A stretch of DNA of 64,000 nucleotides from a bacterium. GTDB lineage: Bacteria > Eisenbacteria > RBG-16-71-46 > CAIMUX01. The position numbers and the translations under genes are program-made. Of the stretch, positions 29,800 to 39,100 are shown in pieces (position 1 is the first letter of the stretch; each line of letters opens with the position of its first letter). The DNA lies in contig JAUIHP010000017.1 of NCBI GenBank assembly GCA_030431975.1, positions 62,001-126,000 on the forward strand, in the 5' to 3' direction. The notes below the pieces were generated by a model. That model was not told the DNA's origin, made no database searches, and saw nothing but the letters and a program-made list of their open reading frames with translations.

Positions 29800-29816
29800 G
29801 GCGCCGGGGGGCTAGG
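29800..29816. repeat. imperfect direct repeat, right copy
   Basis: GGCGCCGGGGGGCTAGG, one base longer than the copy at 28969-28984. It covers the stop of the DUF5658 gene. The two copies bracket the VapBC module. Confidence 0.4.
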
Positions 29817-30243
29817 CGACGGCGATCAGGACGATGTGGTAGCCGACCAACGCCAAAAAGAGGCCGAACAGCACCGTGACGGCCGTTCGCACGTGCGGAA
29901 AGTTCTGGTGCAGGCCCAGAAGGAACAGCCCGACCCCGGCCAGCCCCAGCTTGACGACCAGGAACAGCCCGTTGTCGATCTGCAGCAGGGCGTCCATCAG
30001 CGGGTTGAGCTCTGACCCTCCGCGCTCCAGATGGCGAATCGTCAGGACCGCGTCGAGGACGTGGAAGACGAAGATGGCGACGAGCGCGGTGGCCAGACCC
30101 TTCCGAATCCGATCCACATAATAGAACTGCTGCTCTTCGCGTCGCCGGTTCTGGGCCCGGCGCCCGCCACGAAAAGTGAATCGACTGAGCAGGGGAGTCG
30201 GACGCCGCCGGCGATCCATTCCTCGTCGTCGGGAGTTATCCAT
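29812..30243 (-). CDS. DUF5658-like small membrane protein
   Basis: 143 residues from the ATG at 30241-30243. A very basic N-terminus (MDNSRRRGMDRRRRP and more Arg to about residue 38) precedes four membrane helices: KGLATALVAIFVFHVLDAVLTI, a re-entrant segment, LFLVVKLGLAGVGLFLLGL and VLFGLFLALVGYHIVLIAVA. The DAVLTIRHLERGGSELNPLM motif is typical of DUF5658. Function unknown. The start is uncertain; an ATG eight codons on is possible. Confidence 0.75.
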   Translation of the reverse strand: MDNSRRRGMDRRRRPTPLLSRFTFRGGRRAQNRRREEQQFYYVDRIRKGLATALVAIFVFHVLDAVLTIRHLERGGSELNPLMDALLQIDNGLFLVVKLGLAGVGLFLLGLHQNFPHVRTAVTVLFGLFLALVGYHIVLIAVA

Positions 30244-30430
30244 ACCAAACAGTACCACGATACGGTTGTGATCCCGGGCAATGACGAAGGCGCAAGCGGC
30301 GTTCAGAAACTGGGGAAACGGGCTAGGCGTCGGAAGTTGGGGCATATGACGCAACTGGGCTGAGACTTCTGAGAGCCGCGAATGAACTGGATCAGGGCCC
30401 CGGTGGCACGACAACCAGGAAGCCGAGACC

Positions 30431-31831
30431 CTAGAGGAAGAAGATCCAGGTGATGACCAGCAGCAGCGGTCCCAGGATCCCGAACGACCACAGCATATAT
30501 CCGAAGAAGCTCGGCATGGACAGGCCGCGCTCTTCGCAGATCGCTTTGACCATGAAGTTCGGGGCGTTGCCGATGTAGGTGTTCGCGCCCATGAAGACGG
30601 CGCCGGCGCTGATCGCCTTGAGGATCAGGTTCCCCTCCGGGTGCTGCACCAGCTGCATCAGCGGTGCGGTCCCGCCTCCCTCCAACCCGAGCATTCCCAT
30701 CCCCAACGACGTGAAGGTGAGGTAGGTCGGAGCGTTGTCGAGGAACGAGGAGAGGATTCCGGTCAGCCAGAAGTACTGCCAAGGCTCGGTCACACCAAGG
30801 GCCTGGCCGTTGGCCTCGAGCAATACGAGCGCCGGTACGACCGTGACGAAGATTCCCGCGAAGAGAATGGCCACTTCATTGATCGGGAAGAAGGTGAACC
30901 GGTTGGCCAGGTGAAGGTTTCGCGGCGTGGAGAAGTAGGAGGCTGCGGCGATCCCAAACATGGCGACTGCGCGCCAGGGCATGGGCAGGAAGACGGCCGC
31001 GATGATGGCTCCGACCCAGATGAAGTTTCGCTTTCCACGGAGAGCCAGCGGGTTGATGTGGGCCTTGTCCTCACGGATAGCGGCGGCGGACTCGCGCTTC
31101 ACGGCGACCCGGTCCCAGAGGAAGAAGACGATCAGGAGCATTCCTACCATCAGCGCCCACTCCGGTAGAAGGCCGAGCGTCCAGGTGAACGGCACGCCGC
31201 GGAGGTACCCGAGAAAGAGCGGCGGGTCGCCCAAGGGGGTCAAACTCCCGCCAATGTTGCTGACGATGAAGATGAAGAAGAGTGGGATGTGCTTGATGTT
31301 CTTGCGCTCGGAGTTGGTGGAAAGGAGCGGACGAATCAGCAACATACTCGCACCAGTGGTGCCGACAAAGTTGGCCAGCACGGCGCCGACCGCGAGAAAG
31401 GCGGTGTTGACGGCTGGGGTGGCTCGGATATCACCGGAGACGACGATCCCACCGCTGACGACGAAGAGGCTTCCGAGGAGTGCGATAAACGCAACGTACT
31501 CCAGCATACTGTGGGCAAGATCGTGTCGACCGTACATCATGAGGTAGATCGCGACCGGAAGGGAAAGACCGAAGCTGACGATTGCCCGATTGCGCAGGCT
31601 TTCCCACCAGTGATGAGCGACCAGAGGCAGCACGGCGATGGATAAAAGTAACAGCACGAAAGGTACGACCCAGTAGACGCCCATGTGGCTCGCCAGGTCG
31701 TGTCCATCGTGGCCGGCGTCACCGGTCTCCGCGCCTAGACAGATGTCTCCCGACAGAAGTGCCTGGCCGAGGATCAGCCCGACCACCATGAGAAGGATGG
31801 GAAACCACGAACGGCCGGATGGAAGACGCAT
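30431..31831 (-). CDS. NhaD-like Na+/H+ antiporter (ion transporter superfamily)
   Basis: 466 residues from the ATG at 31829-31831 with GAGG eight bases upstream. About 12 membrane helices. Motifs of the family are NFVGTTGASMLLIRPLL, IVSNIGGSLTPLGDPPLFLGYL, GILSSFLDNAPTYLTF and AVFMGANTYIGNAPNFMVKAI, the two inverted-repeat ion-binding hairpins. Relatives exchange sodium for protons at the inner membrane. A His-rich loop (TGDAGHDGHDLASH) follows the first helix. It is last in the minus-strand run that begins with the receiver protein, 139 bp after the GH26-like gene. Confidence 0.9.
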   Translation of the reverse strand: MRLPSGRSWFPILLMVVGLILGQALLSGDICLGAETGDAGHDGHDLASHMGVYWVVPFVLLLLSIAVLPLVAHHWWESLRNRAIVSFGLSLPVAIYLMMYGRHDLAHSMLEYVAFIALLGSLFVVSGGIVVSGDIRATPAVNTAFLAVGAVLANFVGTTGASMLLIRPLLSTNSERKNIKHIPLFFIFIVSNIGGSLTPLGDPPLFLGYLRGVPFTWTLGLLPEWALMVGMLLIVFFLWDRVAVKRESAAAIREDKAHINPLALRGKRNFIWVGAIIAAVFLPMPWRAVAMFGIAAASYFSTPRNLHLANRFTFFPINEVAILFAGIFVTVVPALVLLEANGQALGVTEPWQYFWLTGILSSFLDNAPTYLTFTSLGMGMLGLEGGGTAPLMQLVQHPEGNLILKAISAGAVFMGANTYIGNAPNFMVKAICEERGLSMPSFFGYMLWSFGILGPLLLVITWIFFL

Positions 31832-31969
31832 GCGAATTACCTCGTCACCCGGATTCGTCTCCCGGGTTCGTCCTGCGGACTCGTGGACTTGTGGACGTTC
31901 GGACGCCGATCGCACGCGGGCGGTCCGGGTCCGGGCCGGGCGAGAGAATAGGGCGGAGGAAAGTAGTCC

Positions 31970-32911
31970 TCAACGGGAAATCGGACGGGCAAAGGTCTCG
32001 TTGAATGCGGCCAGAGCGCTGGCTTCTGAGTCCAGGCTCCAGTCCGGCTCCCCCTCGCGGCGCTTGTCCAGATTGAACCAGATGGCTGCCCGGATCTCCG
32101 GGCGCCGCACCATCGCGGCATGGGTTTCGCGGATCCAGCGGGCCTTGTCGCCCGGATCTCCCGGGGCGGTTCCGAACTCGGCGATCATGACCGGCTTGCC
32201 GGCGAACTCCTTACGGACCGTCTGAAGGGCCGGGCCGAAGACATCCTCGAAGGACTCCCAGGAGTGCCACTCCGAGTGATTGTCGCCGAAGTTGTAACCG
32301 TCCAGGCCGACCCAGTCGACGAACTCGTCGCCGGGGTAGTAGGCCTCGATCGCGTTCCAATCCTCCCGCGGAATACTGATGGCGTTGGGAGACCACAACC
32401 AAACCACGTTGTTCGCCTGTTCGTCCTGGAAGAGCCCGTGAACCCGTCGCCAGCATTCAATGAACTCTGACGGCTGGTTTCCCCAGCTGAACCAGTCGCC
32501 GTTCATCTCGAAACCGAAGCGAAGGAAGACCGGGCCTTCATAGGCTTTGGCATCTCGGGCCCACTTGCGGAAAAAGGCGTCGAAGCGACCGCTTCGAATG
32601 TCCGGAAGAGAGTTTGCCCCGCTTCCCCAGTGCCAGAGTTCCAGGCTGAGAATCGGCGTCGCGCCCCGTTCACGAATGATCTCGCAGCCGCGACGAGGGA
32701 AGCCTCGGCCGAGGTCGCGGTAGAACATCAGATACTGCGGAGCGGAGTCCAACTCGGAGAGGGTTTCATCGAGTGCGACTTCGAAGCGGGAGGCTCCGGT
32801 GTAGATCTGGTAGAGGCCCCAATCTAGTCGGCGGCCGGTCTCGCTCGTGGAGCACGCGGGTGCGAGCACGAGGATGATACCGAGGACGGCCCACAACCAG
32901 ATCGGGTTCAC
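31970..32911 (-). CDS. GH26-like glycoside hydrolase lipoprotein
   Basis: 313 residues from a GTG 4 bp past the SOD stop. A lipobox (LAPAC, Cys20) gives a lipid anchor. The TIM-barrel has RFGFEMNGDWFSWG with the proton donor Glu135 and VMIAEFGTAPG with the nucleophile Glu245, as in family 26 mannanases and related enzymes. Substrate is not deducible. No ribosome site is seen, so it probably depends on coupling to the SOD gene. Confidence 0.88.
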   Translation of the reverse strand: MNPIWLWAVLGIILVLAPACSTSETGRRLDWGLYQIYTGASRFEVALDETLSELDSAPQYLMFYRDLGRGFPRRGCEIIRERGATPILSLELWHWGSGANSLPDIRSGRFDAFFRKWARDAKAYEGPVFLRFGFEMNGDWFSWGNQPSEFIECWRRVHGLFQDEQANNVVWLWSPNAISIPREDWNAIEAYYPGDEFVDWVGLDGYNFGDNHSEWHSWESFEDVFGPALQTVRKEFAGKPVMIAEFGTAPGDPGDKARWIRETHAAMVRRPEIRAAIWFNLDKRREGEPDWSLDSEASALAAFNETFARPISR

Positions 32912-32914
32912 GGG

Positions 32915-33607
32915 TCAGTGATGGTTGCGCTTCAGTTGGACGGCGGCGAAGTCCCAATTCAAGACATCGAAGAACTTGTCGATGTAGTCGTCGCGCCGGT
33001 GCCCGTAGTCCGGGTAGTAGGCGTGTTCGAAAAGATCCAGCGCGAGGATCGGCGCGGCATTGTGAAGCATCGCATCGGTGTTGCCTTCGACCGAGGTCAC
33101 GAGCAGTCGAGCCGAGACGGGTTCCCAAACAAGCAAGACCCAACCGTTGCCGCGCAGTGCCCGCGCCTCTGCCCGAAACTGCCGCCGAAAGCCCTCCGGC
33201 GAGCCGAAATGGGTTTCGATGTGGTGTGCGACATCACCCGTGGGGTCGCCGCCTCCATGCGGGGCCATCGATTGCCAGTAGACGACGTGCAGGTTGTGCC
33301 CGTTGATGTGGCGGGAAAGGTCCCGGCTCAGCTCCGGGATCAGTGCCCAGTTCTCCGCACTACGTGCCTTGGCGATCTCCTCGATGAAATGATTCGCGCC
33401 ATCGACATGGGGACGGTGATGGTTGGCGTAGTGGGACTGTACGCTCTCTGCGGAAAGGAATCCCTCGAGGCTCGTGAAGTCATAGGGAAGCGTGCCCTGA
33501 TAGAAGTTGTTCGGACTGTGCGCGTGAGCGTTGCCCGCGTTCTTCAGCGCGAGCGCACCGGCACCGGCAAGGCTTCCAAGAGAGAGCAGGGCTTGGCGAC
33601 GATTCAT
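32915..33607 (-). CDS. exported Fe/Mn superoxide dismutase
   Basis: 230 residues. The N-terminus MNRRQALLSLGSLAGAG with AHA resembles a Tat signal, so the enzyme is probably exported folded with its metal. Metal ligands fit the family: His59 (SHYANHH), His107 (LHVVYW), Asp191 and His195 (DLFEHAYY). It removes superoxide in the periplasm. The ATG overlaps the SDR stop by 4 bp and the GH26-like gene follows 3 bp later, making a tight operon. Confidence 0.95.
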   Translation of the reverse strand: MNRRQALLSLGSLAGAGALALKNAGNAHAHSPNNFYQGTLPYDFTSLEGFLSAESVQSHYANHHRPHVDGANHFIEEIAKARSAENWALIPELSRDLSRHINGHNLHVVYWQSMAPHGGGDPTGDVAHHIETHFGSPEGFRRQFRAEARALRGNGWVLLVWEPVSARLLVTSVEGNTDAMLHNAAPILALDLFEHAYYPDYGHRRDDYIDKFFDVLNWDFAAVQLKRNHH

Positions 33608-34395
33608 GACGAGGGGTTCTCCGGATTGCGGCGGTGGACTTTGGTGGCTGTCGCCTGGTCAGAGGCCAGGAGCACCAGTTCGGCGACGTTGGCGTGCGGC
33701 GGTCGCGTCGCGCAAAACGCCACCGCTTCGGCGACATCGACGGCAGTCAGCGGCCGTGTGTTCTCATATACCTGCGCCGCCCGCTCCCGGTTTCCGTGGA
33801 AGCGAACGACGCTGAACTCCGTCTCGACGAGACCCGGATCGACGGTGCTCACCCGAACCGGCGTTCCGTGTACGTCCTCGCGAATCCCCTGGGTAAGGGC
33901 GCGGACGGCCCATTTCGTGGCGCAGTAGACGGCTCCGTTCGGATAGACCTCGTGCCCGGCGATCGAGCCGATGTTGATGATGTGACCGTGCTCCCGCTCG
34001 AGCATGGACGGCAGCAAGGTGCGGGTCACGTAAAGGAGGCCTTTGACGTTGGTGTCGATCATCTCGTCCCAGTCGTCGGGGTCTCCGGACCCGACCGGAG
34101 CCAGGCCCCGCGAAAGGCCGGCGTTGTTGAGGAGGATGTCGATCTCGTTCCACGGGGACGGAAGTGAGCCGAGAACCGTCTCGACCGAGGAGCGGTCGCG
34201 TACGTCCAGAACGACGGTATGGGAGTCGGTTCCGAATGATTCGCGGAGTTCGTCGCCGAGGGCGCGGAGGCGGACTTCGCGACGGGCTACAAGAACGAGG
34301 CTGGCCCCCTCGGCGGCTAGAGCACGGGCCGAGGCCTGGCCGATGCCGCTGCTGGCGCCGGTGATCAGGGCGCGTCGACCTTCAAGACGTTTCAA
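33604..34395 (-). CDS. short-chain dehydrogenase/reductase (YdfG-like)
   Basis: 263 residues. The classical SDR pattern is complete: TGASSGIGQASA for the nucleotide, NNAGLSRG, the catalytic Ser in NIGSIAG, and YCATK with Tyr and Lys. VARREVRL after strand 2 favours NADP. The closest style is YdfG, which acts on 3-hydroxy acids such as serine, but the substrate is not certain. It lies between YihY (6 bp upstream) and SOD (4-bp overlap). Confidence 0.92.
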   Translation of the reverse strand: MKRLEGRRALITGASSGIGQASARALAAEGASLVLVARREVRLRALGDELRESFGTDSHTVVLDVRDRSSVETVLGSLPSPWNEIDILLNNAGLSRGLAPVGSGDPDDWDEMIDTNVKGLLYVTRTLLPSMLEREHGHIINIGSIAGHEVYPNGAVYCATKWAVRALTQGIREDVHGTPVRVSTVDPGLVETEFSVVRFHGNRERAAQVYENTRPLTAVDVAEAVAFCATRPPHANVAELVLLASDQATATKVHRRNPENPSS

Positions 34396-34401
34396 TCTGG
34401 G

Positions 34402-35796
34402 TTATGACTCCCTCGCCGGAAACGGAACCACCTCTTCCGGCTGAAAATCCGCTTCGACACAGTCTTCCATGCTCACATCGGCCCATCGCGACTGCAATGT
34501 CTGATCGATCTCCCGAACCAGTCCGTCGACATGCGAGACGACCGCTTCCCGTCCCGGCGCCCGTCGTGGGACGTGACCGTGATTGACGATGCACTCGATC
34601 ACTTCATAGACGGAAATGGTCTCGGGTGAACGGGCGGGCGCGATGCCGCCGTTGCCGCGGTTCTGCACCACGTTCAGGATCCCGCCTTCGGTCAACGTTT
34701 CGGTGACCTGACGGATCAGACGCAACGGAAGTCCCAATCGGTGCGAAAGCGTGGTCAGTTCCGGCGGCCGGGTTCCGGCGCTGTAACGACGGCAGGCTTC
34801 GATGGAAAGATGAATGGCCACACGAATCCGCTCCCGCAGACTGACCGTGCCGGCCAACTCTTCTTCACGGATGTCGTCGGCCGCGTCCTGCGCAAACGTC
34901 AACTGGGCGCCGAAGAGCACGACCGTCCACGAGATATAGACCCATAGAAAAAAGAGCGGAAGCGCAGCGAGCGGTCCGTAGATCGCGCCGATGTGCGTGG
35001 CCTGCTTCAGGTACTGGGCGAAGCCGAGCTTGGAAAACTCCCAGATGATCGCGGCGGCGATTCCTGCGGGAAGTGCGGCACGTAGTCGCACTTTGATGTT
35101 GGGCATCACCGTGTACAGCAATGTCAGCGCGATCCCGGTCAGCACGATGGGAAGAAACTGAAAGCTCAGCGTGACGAGCCGATCAGCTCCCGGAACCAAC
35201 GACTGCCATTTCGAAAGCAGCGTCGACGACTGCAGGCTGGCCGTTTGCGAAAGCGAAATCGCAATCAGAAGCGGAGCGGACACGATGATCGTCGTGTAGG
35301 TCGAAAACTTCTGGAAGAGAGAACGTCCGTGACGGACTCCCCAAATGTCATTGAACGCGCCTTCGATCGAAGTCAAAAGCCCAAGGACACCACCGGCGAG
35401 AAAGAGTAGGGAGATTCCGTTGAAAGCCCCGTGCTTCACGTCGACGAGAAGGTCCTCGACCCACCGCTGTAGCGCCTGCTGCTGCCCCGGCATGATGTTG
35501 TCGAAAACGACCTTCTCCAGTTGAGACTCCAGATTGGGGAGCCCGCCGACCGCGCGGAAGATGCTGAACGAGATGATGAGGAGAGGAACGACCGTAAGAA
35601 GGGTCGTAAAGGTCATGGCCGAGGCGCGAAGAGCCAGCCCGCCCTGGGTGATGCCCTTGGCGACGATGATCCCGACACGAAGTTGACGCAGCCCAAAGGC
35701 CTCGAGCCAGGGACGGTTGGAGATCTCGGTCTCCCAGACCTGGTCCTGCAGGAAATCACGGGCGGTGCGGATACCGCTCTGCACACGTTCGAGCAT
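34402..35796 (-). CDS. YihY/BrkB-family membrane protein with C-terminal winged-helix domain
   Basis: 464 residues. The first 305 form the YihY/virulence factor BrkB domain with six helices (LRASAMTFTTLLTVVPLLIISF, GAFNDIWGVRHGRS, IWEFSKLGFAQYLK, IYGPLAALPLFFLWVYISW). Residues about 335-450 resemble a Rrf2/winged-helix region (LTTLSHRLGLPLRLIRQVTETLTEGGIL), a fusion seen in several phyla. Despite earlier claims it is not an established ribonuclease; transport is more likely. It begins 41 bp after the receiver protein. Confidence 0.92.
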   Translation of the reverse strand: MLERVQSGIRTARDFLQDQVWETEISNRPWLEAFGLRQLRVGIIVAKGITQGGLALRASAMTFTTLLTVVPLLIISFSIFRAVGGLPNLESQLEKVVFDNIMPGQQQALQRWVEDLLVDVKHGAFNGISLLFLAGGVLGLLTSIEGAFNDIWGVRHGRSLFQKFSTYTTIIVSAPLLIAISLSQTASLQSSTLLSKWQSLVPGADRLVTLSFQFLPIVLTGIALTLLYTVMPNIKVRLRAALPAGIAAAIIWEFSKLGFAQYLKQATHIGAIYGPLAALPLFFLWVYISWTVVLFGAQLTFAQDAADDIREEELAGTVSLRERIRVAIHLSIEACRRYSAGTRPPELTTLSHRLGLPLRLIRQVTETLTEGGILNVVQNRGNGGIAPARSPETISVYEVIECIVNHGHVPRRAPGREAVVSHVDGLVREIDQTLQSRWADVSMEDCVEADFQPEEVVPFPARES

Positions 35797-35837
35797 TCGT
35801 TGATTGTATCGGTCGAAAAGGCGCCCGGAAAGGGCGC

Positions 35838-36884
35838 TCAGGCCACCCGGTCCCGGTTCACTTTCGAGAGCACCCGCTCACAGAGTGGGAAAAGGTCGCG
35901 TCGTCGGACCGGTTTTGGGAGCACTGCCGTGACCCCAACCTCTTCTCCTCGGGGGAGACAGCCATCCTCCGGGGTGAGAAGCCCGATGATGGGGGCTTGC
36001 CGATCGGCTGTCCGGACGAACCGAATCAGGGCTTCAGGAAAGGCGTCCCTTGCATCCAGATCGATGATGACGAGGTCGTGATCGACATTGAAGTCGGCCA
36101 ACATGAACTCGGACGTGTTCTCGGCGATGGTGACCTCGGCCCCGGCTACGTGGAGAGGTCTGGCCACGAGGCGGTGCGTGATGATCGAGCTTTGGGAGAT
36201 CAGGATTCGCTGGTTCAAGTGGACCCATGGAGACTCGCCGGGAAGGCGGTCCCGCTTCGGGGTTCGCAGGTCGTTGATGAACTTCCGGACTTCCTTCCTT
36301 ATGTCTGCGTCGGGACCGAGGATGAAGTCGGGCCGGTGATAGGAAAAGTCCAGGTGCTTGGGGTCTTGCGTACTGACGACGATGATCGGGAGCGCCCGGT
36401 AATAAGGACAGGCGCGGATCGCGGACAGAAGTGAAAAACCATGAAGCGGTCGCGCCTCGACGGACAGAACGAGCAACGTAGGCCGGCGCGCTTCGATCGC
36501 GGAAAGCGCCTCCCCGGTGCCTTCCGCGAACTGGACGGCGACGGCACTCTCCTCGAGCGCGGCGGCCAGCGGCTCCCGGAAGATTGGAGGCGTGAAGGTG
36601 AGGAGCGCCTGATGTCCGGTGATTTCCGGCGTGAGGGTCTCGTGCTCGGAGGGATCGGATTCGTGAGCTTCGGGGAAAAGGCTGCGCCCCGTGCTCGCCT
36701 GAGTGACGAACTCCTCGAGTTTGACGGGATCCCAGATCTCACGGATGGCGTCTTCTTTGTTCTTGAAGTGGTTTTCCAAGAGGACGTTTTTCTCCAGAAA
36801 GCTGATTTCTCGAGGTGGCTCCCGATCACCTCCTTGTCGGCGGTGGCTTGCGGCACCTTGAGATTCGGGGCGGGCCTCCCTCAC
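35838..36884 (-). CDS. protein with two receiver-like domains, one without the phospho-Asp
   Basis: 348 residues from a GTG. Residues about 90-190 form a receiver-like fold in which the phospho-acceptor position is Ser141 (LLVLSVEARP), although FSLLSAIRACPYYRALPIIVVS is typical. Residues about 225-345 form a second receiver with Asp275 (VIIDLDA) and Lys324 (LPKPV). No output domain follows. The N-terminal 85 residues are charged and contain KNKEDAIREIWDP, of unknown role. It heads the minus-strand run with YihY, SDR and SOD. Confidence 0.82.
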   Translation of the reverse strand: MREARPESQGAASHRRQGGDREPPREISFLEKNVLLENHFKNKEDAIREIWDPVKLEEFVTQASTGRSLFPEAHESDPSEHETLTPEITGHQALLTFTPPIFREPLAAALEESAVAVQFAEGTGEALSAIEARRPTLLVLSVEARPLHGFSLLSAIRACPYYRALPIIVVSTQDPKHLDFSYHRPDFILGPDADIRKEVRKFINDLRTPKRDRLPGESPWVHLNQRILISQSSIITHRLVARPLHVAGAEVTIAENTSEFMLADFNVDHDLVIIDLDARDAFPEALIRFVRTADRQAPIIGLLTPEDGCLPRGEEVGVTAVLPKPVRRRDLFPLCERVLSKVNRDRVA

Positions 36885-36952
36885 GGCCGGTAGATTCTTC
36901 CGGGTAGGTGGCTATACTTTCCGATGACGGGCAGGAGGCAAAGAAAGCACCT

Positions 36953-38887
36953 ATGAGAAGAAGAGCGTTCCGCAGTTGGATCCTCGCCGCAGTTTGTATC
37001 CTTGTTGCAACAGGTTGTTCGGAGGAGAAGGATCTTCCCAACGCCATCAATAACCCCCCTCGCATCGAGTCGCTGACGCCGACGCTGGCCGCAGTGGTCG
37101 GCGGCGGGCAGGTCGAGGTGCTCTGTACGGCCGTCGACGACGACTTCGATCTGCTCTCCTATGTATGGATGGCGGACGGAGGCGTCTTTGTCGGCCGGAC
37201 CGATCGTTCCACCGTCCGGTGGGAAGCGCCGATCGACGGCGCCGGAACCTATGAGATCTCGGTCGTCGTCAACGACGGCACCGACGACAGTGTGCCCGGC
37301 CGAATCAACATCGACGTTCTCGGTGAGTCGGGATCCCTGACCGGAGTCGTGACCGCATCCTCTTCCGGCGACCCGTTGGAAGGCGTGACGGTCGGGATCC
37401 AGGACCGATCGATGGTGACTTCAGCAGAGGGAGCCTACTCATTCGAGGGGCTCCCCATCGGCAACTTCCAAGTGACGGCGACGCTGGACGGCTATCAGAG
37501 TTTTGCCTCTCCATTCGAGGTCAAGGACGGACCCAACCAGTTCAACTTCTCCCTCGTCGCCGCTGCGGAGGTCGGGCGGGTCTTCGGTTTCGTTCGAAAC
37601 TCGCTTGGGCAGGCTGTACAAGGCGCGACGGTTCGGTTGGGAACCGCGTCTCAGACCAGCGGCCCCGACGGAGGCTACGAGTTCACCGGCGTCGCTCGGG
37701 ACGGATTCGTTCTGCAGGCGACGCGCGATGGTTACACGTTCTTCTCGACCAGTGGCGTCCTGGAATCGGAGGAGCTTCAGGTCGACATCCAGTTGAATGC
37801 GGATGAACCGGAGCCTCCGACCAACGTTCGGGCCACGAAGGATGGCCTCGACATCATGCTGACCTGGGATCCTTCAAGTTCCGACACGGTGGAGGAGTAT
37901 CAGGTCTATTGGCGTATCGATGACGGAGGCACGGTCGAGTTGCCGAACGGTCGCCTTCCGTCGACGTCGACGAGTGTTTCGATTACGGGAGAGGCGGACC
38001 GTCGGTACCGCTTCTGGATCTCTGCGTACAACTTCGAAGGTGAGCAGGGTGATGTTTCCGTTCCGATCTCCAACACCGTGGTCCTTACTGCGCTGAGTGA
38101 TTGGGTCGAGATTCCGGGCGGTCCTGCCGTCATCGGGGATGCCACGCCCGGAACATCTCCGGACGATGCCGAACCTCATCCCGACAATCCCATCGACATC
38201 GACGCCTTCCGGATTGAACAAACCGAGGTGACGAATCGGCAGTACCTCGCCTTTCTCTTCGAGGCGAGGTCCACCGGGGACGTCGAGATTCTGGACGGGG
38301 ACATCTACGGGAACGGTGAGTTGTTGGTCGTGTCTGAGGCGAGCAAGGTGCGGTTCAATCCAGAGTCCAACAAGTTCGAACTGGTCGCCGCTTCGTTCGC
38401 GGAACACCCGATGGTCGGCGTGACCTGGTTCGGCGCCAACGCCTACGCCGAGTACTACGGCCGCCGGCTTCCAACGGAAGTCGAGTGGGAGAAGGCGGCA
38501 CGAGGCGTCTCCACCGCATCCGGACGCTTCCCCGGCTCTGACGTTGGCTACGGGACCCGGTATCCGTGGGGCAACGACGCTGCGGATGCCGTCCGGGCGA
38601 ACTTCGGCAGCCAGACCGGAGCCACGCTTGCTGTGGCAACACTTCCCGAGGGTGCAACCGCGCACTGGGACGAGCCCATCTACCATATGGCCGGCAATGC
38701 GTGGGAGTGGTGCCAGGACTGGCTCGGACTCTATACCGCGCCGCATGCGCCCCCGGCCACCGGGGAGCGGAAGGTGCTACGCGGCGGCAGCTATCACGAC
38801 GAAGGTCGGTGGCTGCAAAACTGGGTGCGGTTCTCGTCCGTGCCGAGTGTCAGCAGTCCCTGGACCGGATTTCGCTGCGCAGAGTAG
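36953..38887 (+). CDS. multidomain lipoprotein ending in an FGE-sulfatase-fold domain
   Basis: 644 residues from the ATG at 36953 (AGGAGG upstream); the longer frame lacks a signal at its start. The lipobox is VATGC. Then come an Ig-like domain (about 30-105), two carboxypeptidase-regulatory-like domains (GSLTGVVTASSSGDPLEGVTV and GRVFGFVRNSLGQAVQGATV), a fibronectin type III domain (PTNVRATKDGLDIMLTWDPS) and an FGE-fold domain (WVEIPGGPAVIGD, QTEVTNRQYLAF, RRLPTEVEWEKAA, GNAWEWCQDW, VLRGGSYHDEG, TGFRCAE). The oxidase cysteine pair is missing. It is the second such lipoprotein in the window. Confidence 0.92.
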   Translation: MRRRAFRSWILAAVCILVATGCSEEKDLPNAINNPPRIESLTPTLAAVVGGGQVEVLCTAVDDDFDLLSYVWMADGGVFVGRTDRSTVRWEAPIDGAGTYEISVVVNDGTDDSVPGRINIDVLGESGSLTGVVTASSSGDPLEGVTVGIQDRSMVTSAEGAYSFEGLPIGNFQVTATLDGYQSFASPFEVKDGPNQFNFSLVAAAEVGRVFGFVRNSLGQAVQGATVRLGTASQTSGPDGGYEFTGVARDGFVLQATRDGYTFFSTSGVLESEELQVDIQLNADEPEPPTNVRATKDGLDIMLTWDPSSSDTVEEYQVYWRIDDGGTVELPNGRLPSTSTSVSITGEADRRYRFWISAYNFEGEQGDVSVPISNTVVLTALSDWVEIPGGPAVIGDATPGTSPDDAEPHPDNPIDIDAFRIEQTEVTNRQYLAFLFEARSTGDVEILDGDIYGNGELLVVSEASKVRFNPESNKFELVAASFAEHPMVGVTWFGANAYAEYYGRRLPTEVEWEKAARGVSTASGRFPGSDVGYGTRYPWGNDAADAVRANFGSQTGATLAVATLPEGATAHWDEPIYHMAGNAWEWCQDWLGLYTAPHAPPATGERKVLRGGSYHDEGRWLQNWVRFSSVPSVSSPWTGFRCAE

Positions 38888-39041
38888 GTAGGTGACGATC
38901 CGGCGCTCCTGGTTTCGGGAATCCAGGACCACGAGTGCCGCCACCGCCACCGCCATCGATCAGACGTCAAGCCTGACCAAGACGGCCCGCACCTAAGGGA
39001 TCAAAGCTATGTTTCGCCTGAGCGGCGTGTTTGGGTAGTAT

Positions 39042-39061
39042 CGAATTTGGTATCAAATTCG
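39042..39061. promoter_or_regulatory. first inverted repeat upstream of the Phd antitoxin
   Basis: Perfect 8-bp arms CGAATTTG and CAAATTCG around GTAT. It abuts the second inverted repeat. Two tandem operators are typical of Phd-family autoregulation. Confidence 0.65.
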
Positions 39062-39081
39062 GTATCGGTGTGGCCGATACC
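39061..39081. promoter_or_regulatory. second inverted repeat upstream of the Phd antitoxin
   Basis: Perfect 8-bp arms GGTATCGG and CCGATACC around TGTGG, ending 19 bp before the antitoxin ATG and just before its ribosome site. Confidence 0.65.
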
Positions 39082-39100
39082 TCCCGGGAGGAGTACTGCC

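Noticed and set aside
34402-35796. Calling the YihY protein ribonuclease BN
   Set aside because: That name came from an old misassignment; the protein is a six-helix membrane protein.
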